Shown: in pieces, positions 1 through 7,991 of the stretch
How positions within the stretch are numbered: position 1 is the stretch's first letter
Layout of the letters: every line of letters begins with the position of its first letter
Assembly: GCA_031266115.1 (NCBI GenBank)
Contig: JAISBQ010000257.1
Span: 1 to 12,921 of the forward strand
Reading direction: 5' to 3'
Source: Bifidobacteriaceae bacterium
GTDB taxonomy: Bacteria > Actinomycetota > Actinomycetes > Actinomycetales > WQXJ01
DNA: 12,921 nt
Program-made: the position numbers and the translations under genes
The notes under the pieces: generated by a model
Seen by the model: the letters and a program-made list of their open reading frames with translations, nothing else
The model's database searches: none
What the model was told of the DNA's origin: nothing

Positions 1-1787
1 TGGCCGATGGCGGCCTGAGAGTCGTCGATAACGGCCGCGGCATTCCGGTGGCCGAGCATCCAACCGAGCACCGCTCGGCGATGGAGCTCGTGTTGACGGT
101 GTTGCACGCTGGCGGCAAGTTCGGTGGCAGCGGCTACGCGGTCTCCGGGGGGTTGCACGGTGTGGGCGTGTCTGTCGTCAACGCGCTGTCCAGTCGGCTC
201 GACGCCGTCGTCCACCGCGATGGGTACACCTGGTCGATGTCCTTCGACCATGGCGAGCCAACTTCGGAACTCACCCGCGGTCAGCCGACGTCGGCCACTG
301 GAACCGAGATCACATTTTGGCCTGATTCGGAGGTCTTCGAGACCACAGATTTCGACTTCGAGACACTTCGGCTCCGCTTTGGACAGATGGCGTTCCTCAA
401 CAAGGGGTTGACCATCACGCTGACCGACCTGCGTCCCGAACACGATACGACGGCCGAGCACACGCCGGATGAGCCCGAGACTGTTCGCACCGTCTCGTTC
501 CGCTACGATCGTGGCCTCATCGACTATGTCGAACACGTCAACGCCGCCAAGAAGGCGGAGATCGTCAATCCGGACATCATCTCGATCGACGCAGAGGATC
601 CAGCCTCGACCATCTCAGTCGAGATCGCCATGCAGTGGACCACCGCCTACTCCGAGTCGGTGCACACCTACGCCAACACCATCAACACGACCGAGGGGGG
701 AACTCACGAAGAGGGTTTCCGATCGGCGCTGACCTCACTGATCAATCGCTATGCGCGGGAGAAAGGGCTGCTGAAGGACAGGGACGACAACCTGTCCGGC
801 GAAGACGTCCGCGAGGGGCTGACGGCGGTCATCTCTGTGAAACTGACCGAGCCACAGTTCGAGGGTCAGACCAAGACCAAGCTCGGCAACACCGAAGCTC
901 GGACCTTTGTTCAAAAGGTGGTCAATGAACGGTTCGGCGATTGGCTAGAGCGCCATCCCGTGGAGGCGAAAGACATCATCCGCAAGGCACTCCAGGCCGC
1001 GCAGGCGCGGCTCGCAGCTCGCCGGGCACGCGAGGCTACCAGGCGCAAGGGGCTGCTCGAATCTGGGGGGATGCCCGGGAAACTGCGTGACTGCTCAAGT
1101 TCCGATCCCTCGGTGTGCGAGGTGTTCATCGTGGAGGGAGACTCAGCCGGCGGCTCCGCCGTCCGAGGACGCAATCCCCAAACTCAAGCGATCCTGCCTA
1201 TCCGCGGCAAGATCCTCAACGTCGAGAAGGCACGGCTAGACAGGGCGCTGGCCAACGCGGAGATTCAAGCGCTGATCACTGCTTTCGGCACCGGAATCGG
1301 CGAGGACTTCGACCTCACACGGCTGCGCTACCACAAGATTGTGGTGATGGCGGACGCAGACGTCGACGGCAAGCACATTCAGACGCTGCTGCTGACATTG
1401 TTGTTCCGGTACATGCCCGAACTGATCGATCACGGCCACGTCTTCCTCGCTCAGCCACCCCTCTACAGAATCAAATGGTCCAACGCGGCCCATGAGTTCG
1501 CCTACTCCGACCGAGAGCGCGACGGACTGCTTGCCGCAGGCGCCGAGGCGGGCAAGCGCATCCCGAAGGAGAACGGCATCCAGCGCTACAAGGGTCTTGG
1601 CGAGATGGACTACTCGGAACTGTGGGACACGACGATGAACCCCGACACGAGGACACTCCTGCAGATCACCATGGAGTCGGCGGCAGCAGCGGATGAGACG
1701 TTCTCCGTTCTCATGGGCGAAGACGTCGAGGCCCGCAAGGCATTCATCCAGCGCAACGCCCACGACATTCGCTTCCTTGACATCTGA
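1..1787 (+). CDS. gyrB: DNA gyrase subunit B, 5'-truncated by window edge
   Basis: ATPase and TOPRIM subunit of DNA gyrase, which introduces negative supercoils together with GyrA. The frame is open from base 3; 594 residues are visible, and roughly 65-100 N-terminal residues, including the ATP-site helix with the catalytic Glu, lie left of the window. Visible in order: the GHKL box DNGRGIP (nt 27-47), the second glycine box GGLHGVG (about nt 147-167), the ATP-sensing QTK loop (nt 867-875), the TOPRIM motif EGDSAGG (nt 1134-1154), the metal-binding DADVDG (nt 1353-1370), the quinolone-contact stretch RGKILNVEKA (about nt 1203-1232) and the usual C-terminal end RFLDI. The GTG at 48 is internal to the ATPase fold, not the start. 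No large TOPRIM insertion is present, as expected outside proteobacteria. gyrA follows after 47 bp, so the two are probably co-transcribed. The identification is certain. Confidence 0.98.
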   Translation, partial: ADGGLRVVDNGRGIPVAEHPTEHRSAMELVLTVLHAGGKFGGSGYAVSGGLHGVGVSVVNALSSRLDAVVHRDGYTWSMSFDHGEPTSELTRGQPTSATGTEITFWPDSEVFETTDFDFETLRLRFGQMAFLNKGLTITLTDLRPEHDTTAEHTPDEPETVRTVSFRYDRGLIDYVEHVNAAKKAEIVNPDIISIDAEDPASTISVEIAMQWTTAYSESVHTYANTINTTEGGTHEEGFRSALTSLINRYAREKGLLKDRDDNLSGEDVREGLTAVISVKLTEPQFEGQTKTKLGNTEARTFVQKVVNERFGDWLERHPVEAKDIIRKALQAAQARLAARRAREATRRKGLLESGGMPGKLRDCSSSDPSVCEVFIVEGDSAGGSAVRGRNPQTQAILPIRGKILNVEKARLDRALANAEIQALITAFGTGIGEDFDLTRLRYHKIVVMADADVDGKHIQTLLLTLLFRYMPELIDHGHVFLAQPPLYRIKWSNAAHEFAYSDRERDGLLAAGAEAGKRIPKENGIQRYKGLGEMDYSELWDTTMNPDTRTLLQITMESAAAADETFSVLMGEDVEARKAFIQRNAHDIRFLDI

Positions 1788-1834
1788 AACATGCCATCTG
1801 TCCACGACACATCAGCCAGCGGGAAAGAAGACCA

Positions 1835-4453
1835 GTGACCGAACCACCCCTCGAACCACCGCCCACGGCCGTCGGGGAGGCCACCGACCGGATTGAACCT
1901 GTCGATCTCCAGTTGGAGATGCGCCGCTCCTACCTTGACTACGCCATGAGCGTGATCGTCGGCAGAGCCCTCCCGGATATCCGGGATGGTCTGAAACCGG
2001 TCCACCGGCGGGTGGTCTACGCGATGTACGACGGTGGCTACCGGCCAGACCGCGGCTTTTCGAAGTGCTCCCGTGTGGTGGGCGATGTCATGGCCCAGTA
2101 CCACCCACATGGTGATTCCGCCATCTACGACACCTTGGTGCGCCTTGCCCAGGATTGGTCGCTGCGCTACCCCCTCGTCCACGGGCAAGGCAATTTCGGG
2201 TCGCCCGGGGACGATCCGGCCGCCGCTCCGCGCTACACCGAGTGCAAAATGGCACCACTGGCGATGGAGATGGTCCGCGACATCGAGCGAGATACCGTCG
2301 ACTTCCAGGACAACTACGATGGACGGACCAAAGAGCCAGTCGTTCTGCCGTCCAGGTTTCCTAACCTGCTGGTCAACGGATCGGCAGGGATCGCCGTGGG
2401 GATGGCGACCAATATCCCACCGCACAACCTCGGCGAGGTTGCACTCGGTATCCAATGGCACCTCGACCATCCCGAGGCCACCAACGCCGAGCTCCTTGAG
2501 GCGCTCATCCGCCTGATCCCCGGCCCAGATTTCCCCACAGGTGCCTATATTCTCGGCAAGCGTGGGATCGAGCAGGCTTATCGAACGGGCCGCGGCGCCA
2601 TCGTCATGCGCGCAGTCGTCGATGTCGAGGAGGTGTCGGGACGGACAAACCTCGTCGTCACCGAACTGCCCTACCAGGTCAATCCCGACCGCCTGGCGGC
2701 ACGGATTGCCGAACTCGTCAAGGAGGGGCGCATTCAGGGCATCGCCGACTTGCGAGACGAGACATCGGGGCGGACTGGACAACGCCTCGTCATCATTCTG
2801 AAGAGAGACGCCGTCCCGAAGGTTGTGCTTAACAACCTCTATAAGCACACCCAACTGCAAGAGACCTTCGGTGCCAACATGTTGGCGCTGGTCGATGGCG
2901 TCCCCCGTGCGAGGAAACTCGATTCGTTCGTGCGTCATTGGACCGCCCACCAGCTCGACGTCATCGTGCGACGGACGGCTTTCCTTCTTCGAGAGGCGGA
3001 GGCGCGAGCTCACATCCTCCGCGGATTGCTGAGCGCACTTGACCACCTCGACGAGGTCATCGCGCTCATCCGGCGTTCACCGAACGCTGACGAGGCGCGG
3101 ACGGGGCTGATGGCGTTGCTTGATGTGGATGGCCTGCAGGCGGGCGCCATCCTCGACCTTCAGCTGCGGCGGTTGGCCGCGCTCGAGCGGGCCAAGATTC
3201 TGGACGAATTCCAAACGCTCGAAGTGAAGATCGCCGATTACACCGAGATCCTTGGTTCGCCCGGCCGCCAACGGCGCATCGTCTCGGCCGAACTCGGTGA
3301 GATTGTCGCGAAATACGGGGACGAGAGGCGTACGCGGTTCCTCCCGTTCGATGGAGAGGTCACCGACGAAGACCTGATTCCCGAAGAAGATGTGGTGGTC
3401 ACCATCACGCGCGGCGGGTACGCCAAGCGTACGCGGACGGACCTGTATCGGTCGCAACGCCGGGGCGGGAAGGGCGTCAAAGGCGCCCAGCTACGCGAGG
3501 ATGATGTTGTGGAGCACTTCTTCACCACAACCACCCATCATATGCTCCTGTTCTTCACGAACTTTGGACGCGTCTACCGGGCCAAGGGCTACGAACTGCC
3601 TGAAGGCGGCAGAGACGCCCGCGGTCAACACGTCGCCAACATGCTGGCGTTCCAGCCGGACGAACGGATCGCTCAAGTGCTCGCCATCAGGGATTACACC
3701 CAAGCACAGTACTTGGTGCTGGCAACAAGGCGTGGCCTGGTGAAGAAGACCAGATTGGCCGATTACGACTCTCCGAGGGCCGGCGGCATCATCGCCATTA
3801 ACTTGCGCGGCGATGATGAGGGGACGCCAGACGAGGTCGTGTCCGCTCGGTTGGCAGATTCGTGGAATGACTTGCTGTTGATCTCGCGCAAGGGCCAGTC
3901 CCTCCGGTTCGCGGCCACCGACGACGCCCTGCGCCCGATGGGCCGGGCCACCTCGGGGGTGACGGGAATGCGCTTCAGAACTGGAGACGAACTGCTGGCC
4001 ATGGATGTCGCCCGAGATGAGGCCGATGTCTTCGTAGTGACCGAGGGCGGGTTCGCCAAGCGCACACCGATGTCGCAGTACCGCACCCAGGGCCGGGCAG
4101 GCTTGGGGATCAAGGTGGCCAAGCTCTCCCAAGAGAGAGGTGACCTGGTGGGAGGCCTGATTGCGAACGACACGGACGAGGTCATGGTCATCATGCGGTC
4201 GGGCAAGGTCGTTCGTTCCCGCGTCGAAGAAGTACCTGCCAAGGGGCGGGACACCATGGGTGTGGTTTTCGCGAAGCCGGACAAAGGGGACACCATCATC
4301 GCCGTCGCGCGCGGCACAGAGCCGGAGGTGGCCGAGGATCAGGCTGAACTGGGAGACACAGACGGCACCGAGGATTCCATCCCGCCGGTGCCACCGGCGG
4401 GAGCCGACCCGCGGGCCACTTCGGGCGAAGCTGGAGTCGAGCCGGTAGCCTGA
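1835..4453 (+). CDS. gyrA: DNA gyrase subunit A
   Basis: Breakage-rejoining subunit of gyrase, 872 aa. The GTG start is preceded by a GGGAAAGA-type ribosome site (1821-1828) and gives the N-terminus expected for actinobacterial GyrA (DRIEPVD at residues 18-24). The catalytic tyrosine is Tyr134, after Arg133 in the motif APRYTE. The quinolone-resistance region reads HGDSAIYD with Ser95 and Asp99, equivalent to E. coli Ser83 and Asp87, so it is the sensitive-type sequence; mycobacteria have Ala at the first site. The GyrA box QRRGGKG is at residues 541-547, which marks a DNA-wrapping C-terminal beta-pinwheel and hence a true gyrase rather than topoisomerase IV. The last ~40 residues are acidic and Pro/Gly-rich, a longer tail than in many relatives. 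It lies between gyrB (47 bp upstream) and the DUF3566 gene (35 bp downstream), consistent with one operon. Confidence 0.99.
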   Translation: MTEPPLEPPPTAVGEATDRIEPVDLQLEMRRSYLDYAMSVIVGRALPDIRDGLKPVHRRVVYAMYDGGYRPDRGFSKCSRVVGDVMAQYHPHGDSAIYDTLVRLAQDWSLRYPLVHGQGNFGSPGDDPAAAPRYTECKMAPLAMEMVRDIERDTVDFQDNYDGRTKEPVVLPSRFPNLLVNGSAGIAVGMATNIPPHNLGEVALGIQWHLDHPEATNAELLEALIRLIPGPDFPTGAYILGKRGIEQAYRTGRGAIVMRAVVDVEEVSGRTNLVVTELPYQVNPDRLAARIAELVKEGRIQGIADLRDETSGRTGQRLVIILKRDAVPKVVLNNLYKHTQLQETFGANMLALVDGVPRARKLDSFVRHWTAHQLDVIVRRTAFLLREAEARAHILRGLLSALDHLDEVIALIRRSPNADEARTGLMALLDVDGLQAGAILDLQLRRLAALERAKILDEFQTLEVKIADYTEILGSPGRQRRIVSAELGEIVAKYGDERRTRFLPFDGEVTDEDLIPEEDVVVTITRGGYAKRTRTDLYRSQRRGGKGVKGAQLREDDVVEHFFTTTTHHMLLFFTNFGRVYRAKGYELPEGGRDARGQHVANMLAFQPDERIAQVLAIRDYTQAQYLVLATRRGLVKKTRLADYDSPRAGGIIAINLRGDDEGTPDEVVSARLADSWNDLLLISRKGQSLRFAATDDALRPMGRATSGVTGMRFRTGDELLAMDVARDEADVFVVTEGGFAKRTPMSQYRTQGRAGLGIKVAKLSQERGDLVGGLIANDTDEVMVIMRSGKVVRSRVEEVPAKGRDTMGVVFAKPDKGDTIIAVARGTEPEVAEDQAELGDTDGTEDSIPPVPPAGADPRATSGEAGVEPVA

Positions 4454-4488
4454 AGCGACCTACCCGATCCAGCCCGCCAAGGAGAGGC

Positions 4489-6186
4489 ATGAGTATCGAG
4501 ACCGAGCGCGTGGACGGCATCGCCGCCGATCAGGCATCCGATCCCACCTCAGCGCCCGCGGGCGCACCAGACGGCCAGATGGCAGCCTCGCCATCCGACC
4601 ACATCACGCCACCGGAGGAAACCGCACCACCGTCTGAGGGCGGCGGATCGGACGATGGCGGCGAGGCCCCTCGTCGGGCAGGGCCGCGTCGAGCAGGGCC
4701 CCGTCGGGCAGGGCCCGCCCCGGCACGGGCGGAGGAGGACGGTGCGAAGGTACCCATCATTCCTCCCAAGAAGCGGCCGGTGCCCAGGACCAAGTCCGGG
4801 CGTACGGCATCGACGGCACGGCCGGCGGGTTCGGCAGTTCCCGCGTCCACCGACGCAGCCGGAGTGGGCCGGGACACCGACCGAGGAGGTCATGGGGACC
4901 ACAAGCCCCAAGATCAGGACGCGGCCGATGGCGGTTCGGCCGACGGGAATGAACCAGAGCCCCGTCGAGCCGGCGCAGGGCGCGGCGATAGCGACCGAGG
5001 GGACGCGCCGGGCGGCGCCCGGCCAGTGGCTGATGGTGTCGACCACGCTGAGGCAGCAGCGAGCGACGACCGGTTGGCGGCGCCAGCGGGTGCGCCCAAA
5101 CGCCGTACGGTCAAGGGTCGCACGGGCGTGGCGCCTCCGAGTAGCGCGCCGCCGGCCGAGCCCCTCAGCGTGGGTGGGCCGCGGGAGGATGACGGGAACC
5201 TGTCCGCGGCGCCCGAGAACGCCGAGGGCGGTGGACCGGGGCCGGCCCGCGTGTCCGTGCGAAGCGAGCCGCCCGGAGCGGTGAGCGCCGAGGACTCATC
5301 CCTCAGCGCTGAGGCGGTGCCCGCCATCGTCGGGGACGATGGCGGCCTCGAGGTTTCGCAGGCAGTCGAAGCCGAAAGCGAAGAGAAGCTGAAGGACCGG
5401 CACGGCGGGGCGGCGGCGCGGCACCCGGGGGGTGGGCCACCTGACGGTTCCACTCCCAGCGGTGCGTCTGCGGGAGGTGGCGCACGAGCCTTCACCGATG
5501 TCCTCGGAGACGAGGATTCCGATGCTGTGGCCGTCGCGTCATCGGCCAAGGATGATCTGGGACCTGTGCGGCCAGACTTCGTGCGCATGGTGGTAGACGG
5601 AGTGCCCTTGACCGACGGCGGCCCGACCACACGCGTCGTGCCTGCCTTGAGCTCGGACGCTGAACCCCGCCGAGCGGGCGGGCGGCCAAAGACGATCGAG
5701 GAAAGCTTGAGTGCCGGCGCACCAGTCCCCGTGGGGGGCGGCGCCGGTCCGGTGGTGGTGCCGCCCAGTCCGGCGAGCGCGGCAGCGGCGTCAACCTCGG
5801 TGGCGCGTCCAGGCGGCGGCCCCCGCAGGGTCAAGGTTCAGTTGGCACAGATCAGCCCGTGGTCCGTGATGAAGCTCGGTTTCCTCCTATCCGTGGGGTT
5901 GGGGATCGCCTTCGTGGTGGCCGTCTATGTCGTGTGGAACGTGCTCGATCGGATGCACCTGTTTGTGGAGATCAACGAGCAGATCGCCGAGATCGTTGGA
6001 CCGGAGAGCGCCGCGAACTTCGACCTACTGCAGTACGTGGAACTCGGCAAGGTGATGGCCGCGGCCACAGGCATCGCCGTGATCAACGTGGTCCTGGCGA
6101 CCATCCTCGCTACTCTTGGATCCTTGCTGTACAACGTGACCTCAGCGCTGGTGGGCGGTATCCACGTGACCCTCAGGGACGATTAG
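4489..6186 (+). CDS. DUF3566-domain membrane protein with very long disordered arm
   Basis: A 565-aa protein with ATG start behind a strong ribosome site AAGGAGAG (4479-4486). Residues 1 to about 445 are low complexity, rich in Ala, Gly, Pro, Arg, Asp and Glu, with no fold I recognise. The last ~120 residues form the DUF3566 module: a short lead-in (VKVQLAQISPWSVMK), a membrane helix at about 461-486, a loop with charged residues, a second helix at about 523-552 and the end GGIHVTLRDD. The position after gyrA and before tRNA-Ile matches the actinobacterial arrangement known from Mycobacterium (Rv0007). Its biochemical role is not established. Both helices sit at the C-terminus, so the arm is probably cytoplasmic. 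At 565 aa it is much longer than the family members I recall (about 150-300 aa). A long open frame on the opposite strand here is a GC artefact. Confidence 0.92.
   Translation: MSIETERVDGIAADQASDPTSAPAGAPDGQMAASPSDHITPPEETAPPSEGGGSDDGGEAPRRAGPRRAGPRRAGPAPARAEEDGAKVPIIPPKKRPVPRTKSGRTASTARPAGSAVPASTDAAGVGRDTDRGGHGDHKPQDQDAADGGSADGNEPEPRRAGAGRGDSDRGDAPGGARPVADGVDHAEAAASDDRLAAPAGAPKRRTVKGRTGVAPPSSAPPAEPLSVGGPREDDGNLSAAPENAEGGGPGPARVSVRSEPPGAVSAEDSSLSAEAVPAIVGDDGGLEVSQAVEAESEEKLKDRHGGAAARHPGGGPPDGSTPSGASAGGGARAFTDVLGDEDSDAVAVASSAKDDLGPVRPDFVRMVVDGVPLTDGGPTTRVVPALSSDAEPRRAGGRPKTIEESLSAGAPVPVGGGAGPVVVPPSPASAAAASTSVARPGGGPRRVKVQLAQISPWSVMKLGFLLSVGLGIAFVVAVYVVWNVLDRMHLFVEINEQIAEIVGPESAANFDLLQYVELGKVMAAATGIAVINVVLATILATLGSLLYNVTSALVGGIHVTLRDD
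4669..4713 (+). repeat. Three tandem 15-bp repeats encoding PRRAG
   Basis: Three head-to-tail 15-bp units within the DUF3566 gene, each reading as Pro-Arg-Arg-Ala-Gly (residues 61-75). The units differ at only a few bases. The same PRRAG peptide appears again alone near nt 4960 and nt 5660 in the same reading frame. This looks like in-frame microsatellite growth giving a basic, proline-containing linker motif, and it could vary in copy number between strains. Confidence 0.85.
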
Positions 6187-6220
6187 TGCGCCTGGCGGCT
6201 GGCCCGCGCCCCGCGAGCAA

Positions 6221-6250
6221 TTGCCCTGAGATGGGGCGGTGGGGTAACCT
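6221..6250 (+). promoter_or_regulatory. Probable tRNA-Ile promoter
   Basis: A TTGCCC box (6221-6226) and a TAACCT box (6245-6250) are separated by 18 bp, a good fit to an actinobacterial housekeeping-sigma promoter (TTGnnn and TAnnnT). Transcription would begin near 6257, about 30 bp before the tRNA. It lies in the 101-bp gap between the DUF3566 stop and tRNA-Ile, which otherwise holds nothing I recognise. Assigned from box match only. Confidence 0.5.
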
Positions 6251-6287
6251 CGCGTGGCTGGTTCGGGCGCGGCCCGACCGCTCGTGG

Positions 6288-6361
6288 GGGCCTGTAGCTC
6301 AGGCGGTTAGAGCGCTTCCCTGATAAGGAAGAGGTCGCAGGTTCAAGTCCTGCCAGGCCCA
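6288..6361 (+). tRNA. tRNA-Ile (anticodon GAT)
   Basis: 74-nt cloverleaf. The acceptor stem GGGCCTG (6288-6294) pairs perfectly with CAGGCCC (6354-6360), with discriminator A at 6361. The anticodon stem CTTCC/GGAAG (6315-6319/6327-6331) encloses the loop CTGATAA with anticodon GAT at 6322-6324. The T loop is GTTCAAGTC. The 3' CCA is not encoded, as is common in actinobacteria. Linkage to gyrA matches the known ileT position in relatives. Confidence 0.98.
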
Positions 6362-6393
6362 CGGTCATGCACCGATGGAGGGACGGGATCGGC

Positions 6394-6519
6394 ATGAAAA
6401 AGCTAGTCGTCGTGCTTCTGGCCGTTGCCGGAGGCTACTGGGCATACCGGGTCTGGGCAGATTCTCAGCGCACGGTGTCCGTGTGGGACGAGGCCACCGA
6501 CACTATCGCCCGACGGTGA
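6394..6519 (+). CDS. DLW-39 family micropeptide
   Basis: A 41-aa protein between the two tRNA genes. A purine-rich GGAGGGA (6377-6383) precedes the ATG, although 10 bp is slightly far. The sequence is a single hydrophobic helix after MKKL (about residues 4-21), then a short polar end with VWDEATD, matching the tryptophan-plus-EATD signature of the DLW-39 family, which is usually about 40 aa. It is presumably a single-pass membrane peptide; the function is unknown. The family is usually found close to gyrA and these tRNA genes in actinobacteria, which supports the call despite the small size. The frame ends 11 bp before tRNA-Ala. Confidence 0.82.
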   Translation: MKKLVVVLLAVAGGYWAYRVWADSQRTVSVWDEATDTIARR

Positions 6520-6530
6520 GGCGAGCACGC

Positions 6531-6603
6531 GGGGCTGTGGCGCAGTTGGTAGCGCATCTGCTTTGCAAGCAGAGGGTCGCCGGTTCGAGTCCGGTCAGCT
6601 CCA
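6531..6603 (+). tRNA. tRNA-Ala (anticodon TGC), probable prophage attachment gene
   Basis: 73-nt cloverleaf. The acceptor GGGGCTG (6531-6537) pairs with CAGCTCC (6596-6602) and includes the G3:U70 wobble that identifies tRNA-Ala; the discriminator is A at 6603. The anticodon stem TCTGC/GCAGA encloses the loop TTTGCAA with anticodon TGC at 6564-6566. CCA is not encoded. The integrase gene lies about 155 bp downstream, so this tRNA's 3' half is the likely integration site. The gene remains intact because the prophage carries a copy of the 3' end. Confidence 0.98.
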
Positions 6604-6605
6604 CC
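6562..6605. other. Candidate attL core (3' half of tRNA-Ala)
   Basis: Tyrosine-integrase prophages commonly recombine within a tRNA anticodon or T loop and leave an identity block running to the tRNA 3' end. The stretch from the anticodon loop to the tRNA end is marked as the most probable attL core because integrase and phage genes follow directly. The exact borders cannot be fixed, since the matching attR lies beyond the right edge and no second copy of this stretch is visible in the window. Confidence 0.5.
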
Positions 6606-6714
6606 GTGAGGGCAGTGGTATACCCCTGAACCCCCTGGTAAAGCGGCCCTGACCAGCACAAACACCACTTCCGTGCCTTGGCTACAGTGAGCCAGAATGG
6701 GCCCCTGTGAGCAG

Positions 6715-6736
6715 AAATTGGGCACAAATTGGGCAC
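6715..6736 (+). repeat. Tandem pair of 11-bp direct repeats upstream of the integrase
   Basis: Two perfect abutting copies of AAATTGGGCAC (6715-6725 and 6726-6736), 112 bp after the tRNA and about 22 bp before the chosen integrase start. An 11-bp unit repeats about once per helical turn, as expected for arm-type integrase or excisionase binding sites. The repeats could equally be an operator controlling integrase. The rest of the 155-bp tRNA-integrase gap also holds a GGTATACC palindrome (6617-6624) and a 5-bp inverted repeat TGGCT/AGCCA (6679-6694). Confidence 0.75.
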
Positions 6737-6758
6737 GGAATCCGGTAGGGTGGCTGGC

Positions 6759-7961
6759 GTGACTACGCGCACCGGAGGGGTTCGAGCCCCCTCTACCGGC
6801 GAGGACCGAGAGGGCGTCCGGCAGATGGCCTCGGGGCGATGGCAGGTCCGATATACAGGCCCCGACGGGAGGCGCTGGACAGCGCCCAGGACGTACACCC
6901 GTAAGGCTGATGCTGTCGCGGAGCGGGCGAGGACTCGCCGCGAGATTGAGCTGGGGGAGTGGAAGCCACCGACGAAGCGGCGCCGCGGACAGCCGCGAGA
7001 GGCCCCGCTCACGGTCGGCGAGTTCGCGGCCTCGTGGCTGGCCGCGAAGGACATCGCGGAGTCTACGAGGGAGCTATACGAGCGGACCATTCGGCTGCAT
7101 ATAGAGCCTGCGCTCGGGACCGTGGCGCTCGCCGAGCTGGATGCCGATGACGTTGCCGAGTGGTGGGCGTCGCTGCCGAGGGGACAGCGGCGGATGCGCG
7201 CGCAGTCTTACTCGCTGCTATCGGACCTGTGTAAGGCCGCGGTGGCCAGGGGTCTACTGGGGGAGAATCCGTGCTCGATCAAGGGCGCCCGTGCGGCGCC
7301 TACGGAGCATGAGGTGGTGGTGGCGACCCCGGACCAGGTGATGGCCGCCGTGGCGGCGATGCCCGCCCATCTGGCTATCGCGCTGATCCTGGGTGCGTCC
7401 TGCCACCTGCGCTCAGGGGAGCTGCGGGAGCTGCGGCGCCGCGACCTGGACCTCACGGGGGCGGTACTCGGGCATCCGTCCGTACATATCTCGCGGGCCG
7501 TCGCGCGAGTCAGGGGTAGGTATGTGGTGGGTCCCACCAAGACAGGCAAGGCCCGGCGTGTCGCGCTCCCGCCGGGCGCGGTGACGGCCCTGGAGGCGCA
7601 CCTCGCTGATCACGTGGAGCCAGGCCCGGACGGGCTGATCATCCACAAGGGCGGGGACGCCTCGGCGCACATCGTCGAGAGTAACTTCGCGGCCAAGTGG
7701 CGCAGGGCGTTCGGGAAGGCGGGGCTCCCGCCGGGCTTCCGGTTTCATGACCTGCGGCATACGGGGCTGACGTGGCTGGCTGGGGCTGGAGCGACGGTCC
7801 GGGAGCTGATGGATGCGGCTGGGCATTCGACCCCGGAGATGGCTATGCGATACCAGCACTCGGCGCAGGGTCGGGCGGCGGCTCTCGCGGCGGCGATGCC
7901 GTTGCTGACGCTCGCGGGCGAGGAAAGCAAGGGTGCATGTCAGGGCGATATGGTCTCATAG
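6759..7961 (+). CDS. int: Phage tyrosine-family integrase
   Basis: Site-specific recombinase of about 400 aa that would integrate the phage at tRNA-Ala and, with an excisionase, remove it. An N-terminal arm-binding region (SGRWQVRYTGPDG, about residues 25-37) is followed by a SAM-like core-binding domain (from about LTVGEFAASWL, residue 84) and the catalytic domain. All expected active-site residues are visible in this numbering: Arg218 (HLRSGEL), Lys261 (TKTGKARR), His330 and Arg333 (FHDLRHT), His356 (AAGHST) and nucleophile Tyr365 (MRYQH). It therefore looks functional. The start is uncertain. GTG 6759 is chosen because GGTAGGG (6744-6750) lies 8 bp before it; TTG 6729, GTG 6750 and ATG 6825 share the frame. 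The chosen N-terminus is unusual because it runs through a strong DNA hairpin at 6774-6794. Confidence 0.95.
   Translation: MTTRTGGVRAPSTGEDREGVRQMASGRWQVRYTGPDGRRWTAPRTYTRKADAVAERARTRREIELGEWKPPTKRRRGQPREAPLTVGEFAASWLAAKDIAESTRELYERTIRLHIEPALGTVALAELDADDVAEWWASLPRGQRRMRAQSYSLLSDLCKAAVARGLLGENPCSIKGARAAPTEHEVVVATPDQVMAAVAAMPAHLAIALILGASCHLRSGELRELRRRDLDLTGAVLGHPSVHISRAVARVRGRYVVGPTKTGKARRVALPPGAVTALEAHLADHVEPGPDGLIIHKGGDASAHIVESNFAAKWRRAFGKAGLPPGFRFHDLRHTGLTWLAGAGATVRELMDAAGHSTPEMAMRYQHSAQGRAAALAAAMPLLTLAGEESKGACQGDMVS
6774..6794 (+). other. T-arm-like hairpin at the 5' end of int
   Basis: GGAGGGG (6774-6780) pairs with CCCCTCT (6788-6794), including one G-U pair, around the 7-nt loop TTCGAGC. 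This is the size and loop sequence of a tRNA T-arm. It lies within the first codons of the chosen integrase frame, or in its leader if translation begins at ATG 6825. It may be a tRNA-derived remnant, a translational control element, or chance in GC-rich DNA. Confidence 0.5.
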
Positions 7962-7991
7962 TGTGGCGTGGTCGTCCCGCGATGTGAGAAG

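Noticed and set aside
1236..1805. 189-codon minus-strand open frame opposite the end of gyrB
   Set aside because: Antisense shadow of conserved TOPRIM coding sequence.
1610..3046. 478-codon open frame on the minus strand opposite gyrA
   Set aside because: It is a shadow of the GC-rich gyrA codons; the sequence has no recognisable domain, and gyrA on the plus strand is certain.
1835..4453. Quinolone-resistance change in gyrA
   Set aside because: Ser95 and Asp99 are the usual sensitive-type residues, and the visible gyrB quinolone region also looks ordinary.
4914..5834. 306-codon minus-strand open frame opposite the DUF3566 arm
   Set aside because: Low-complexity Pro/Ser/Ala/Arg translation produced by the GC-rich antisense strand, with no ribosome site or domain; the plus-strand frame continues into a recognised membrane domain.
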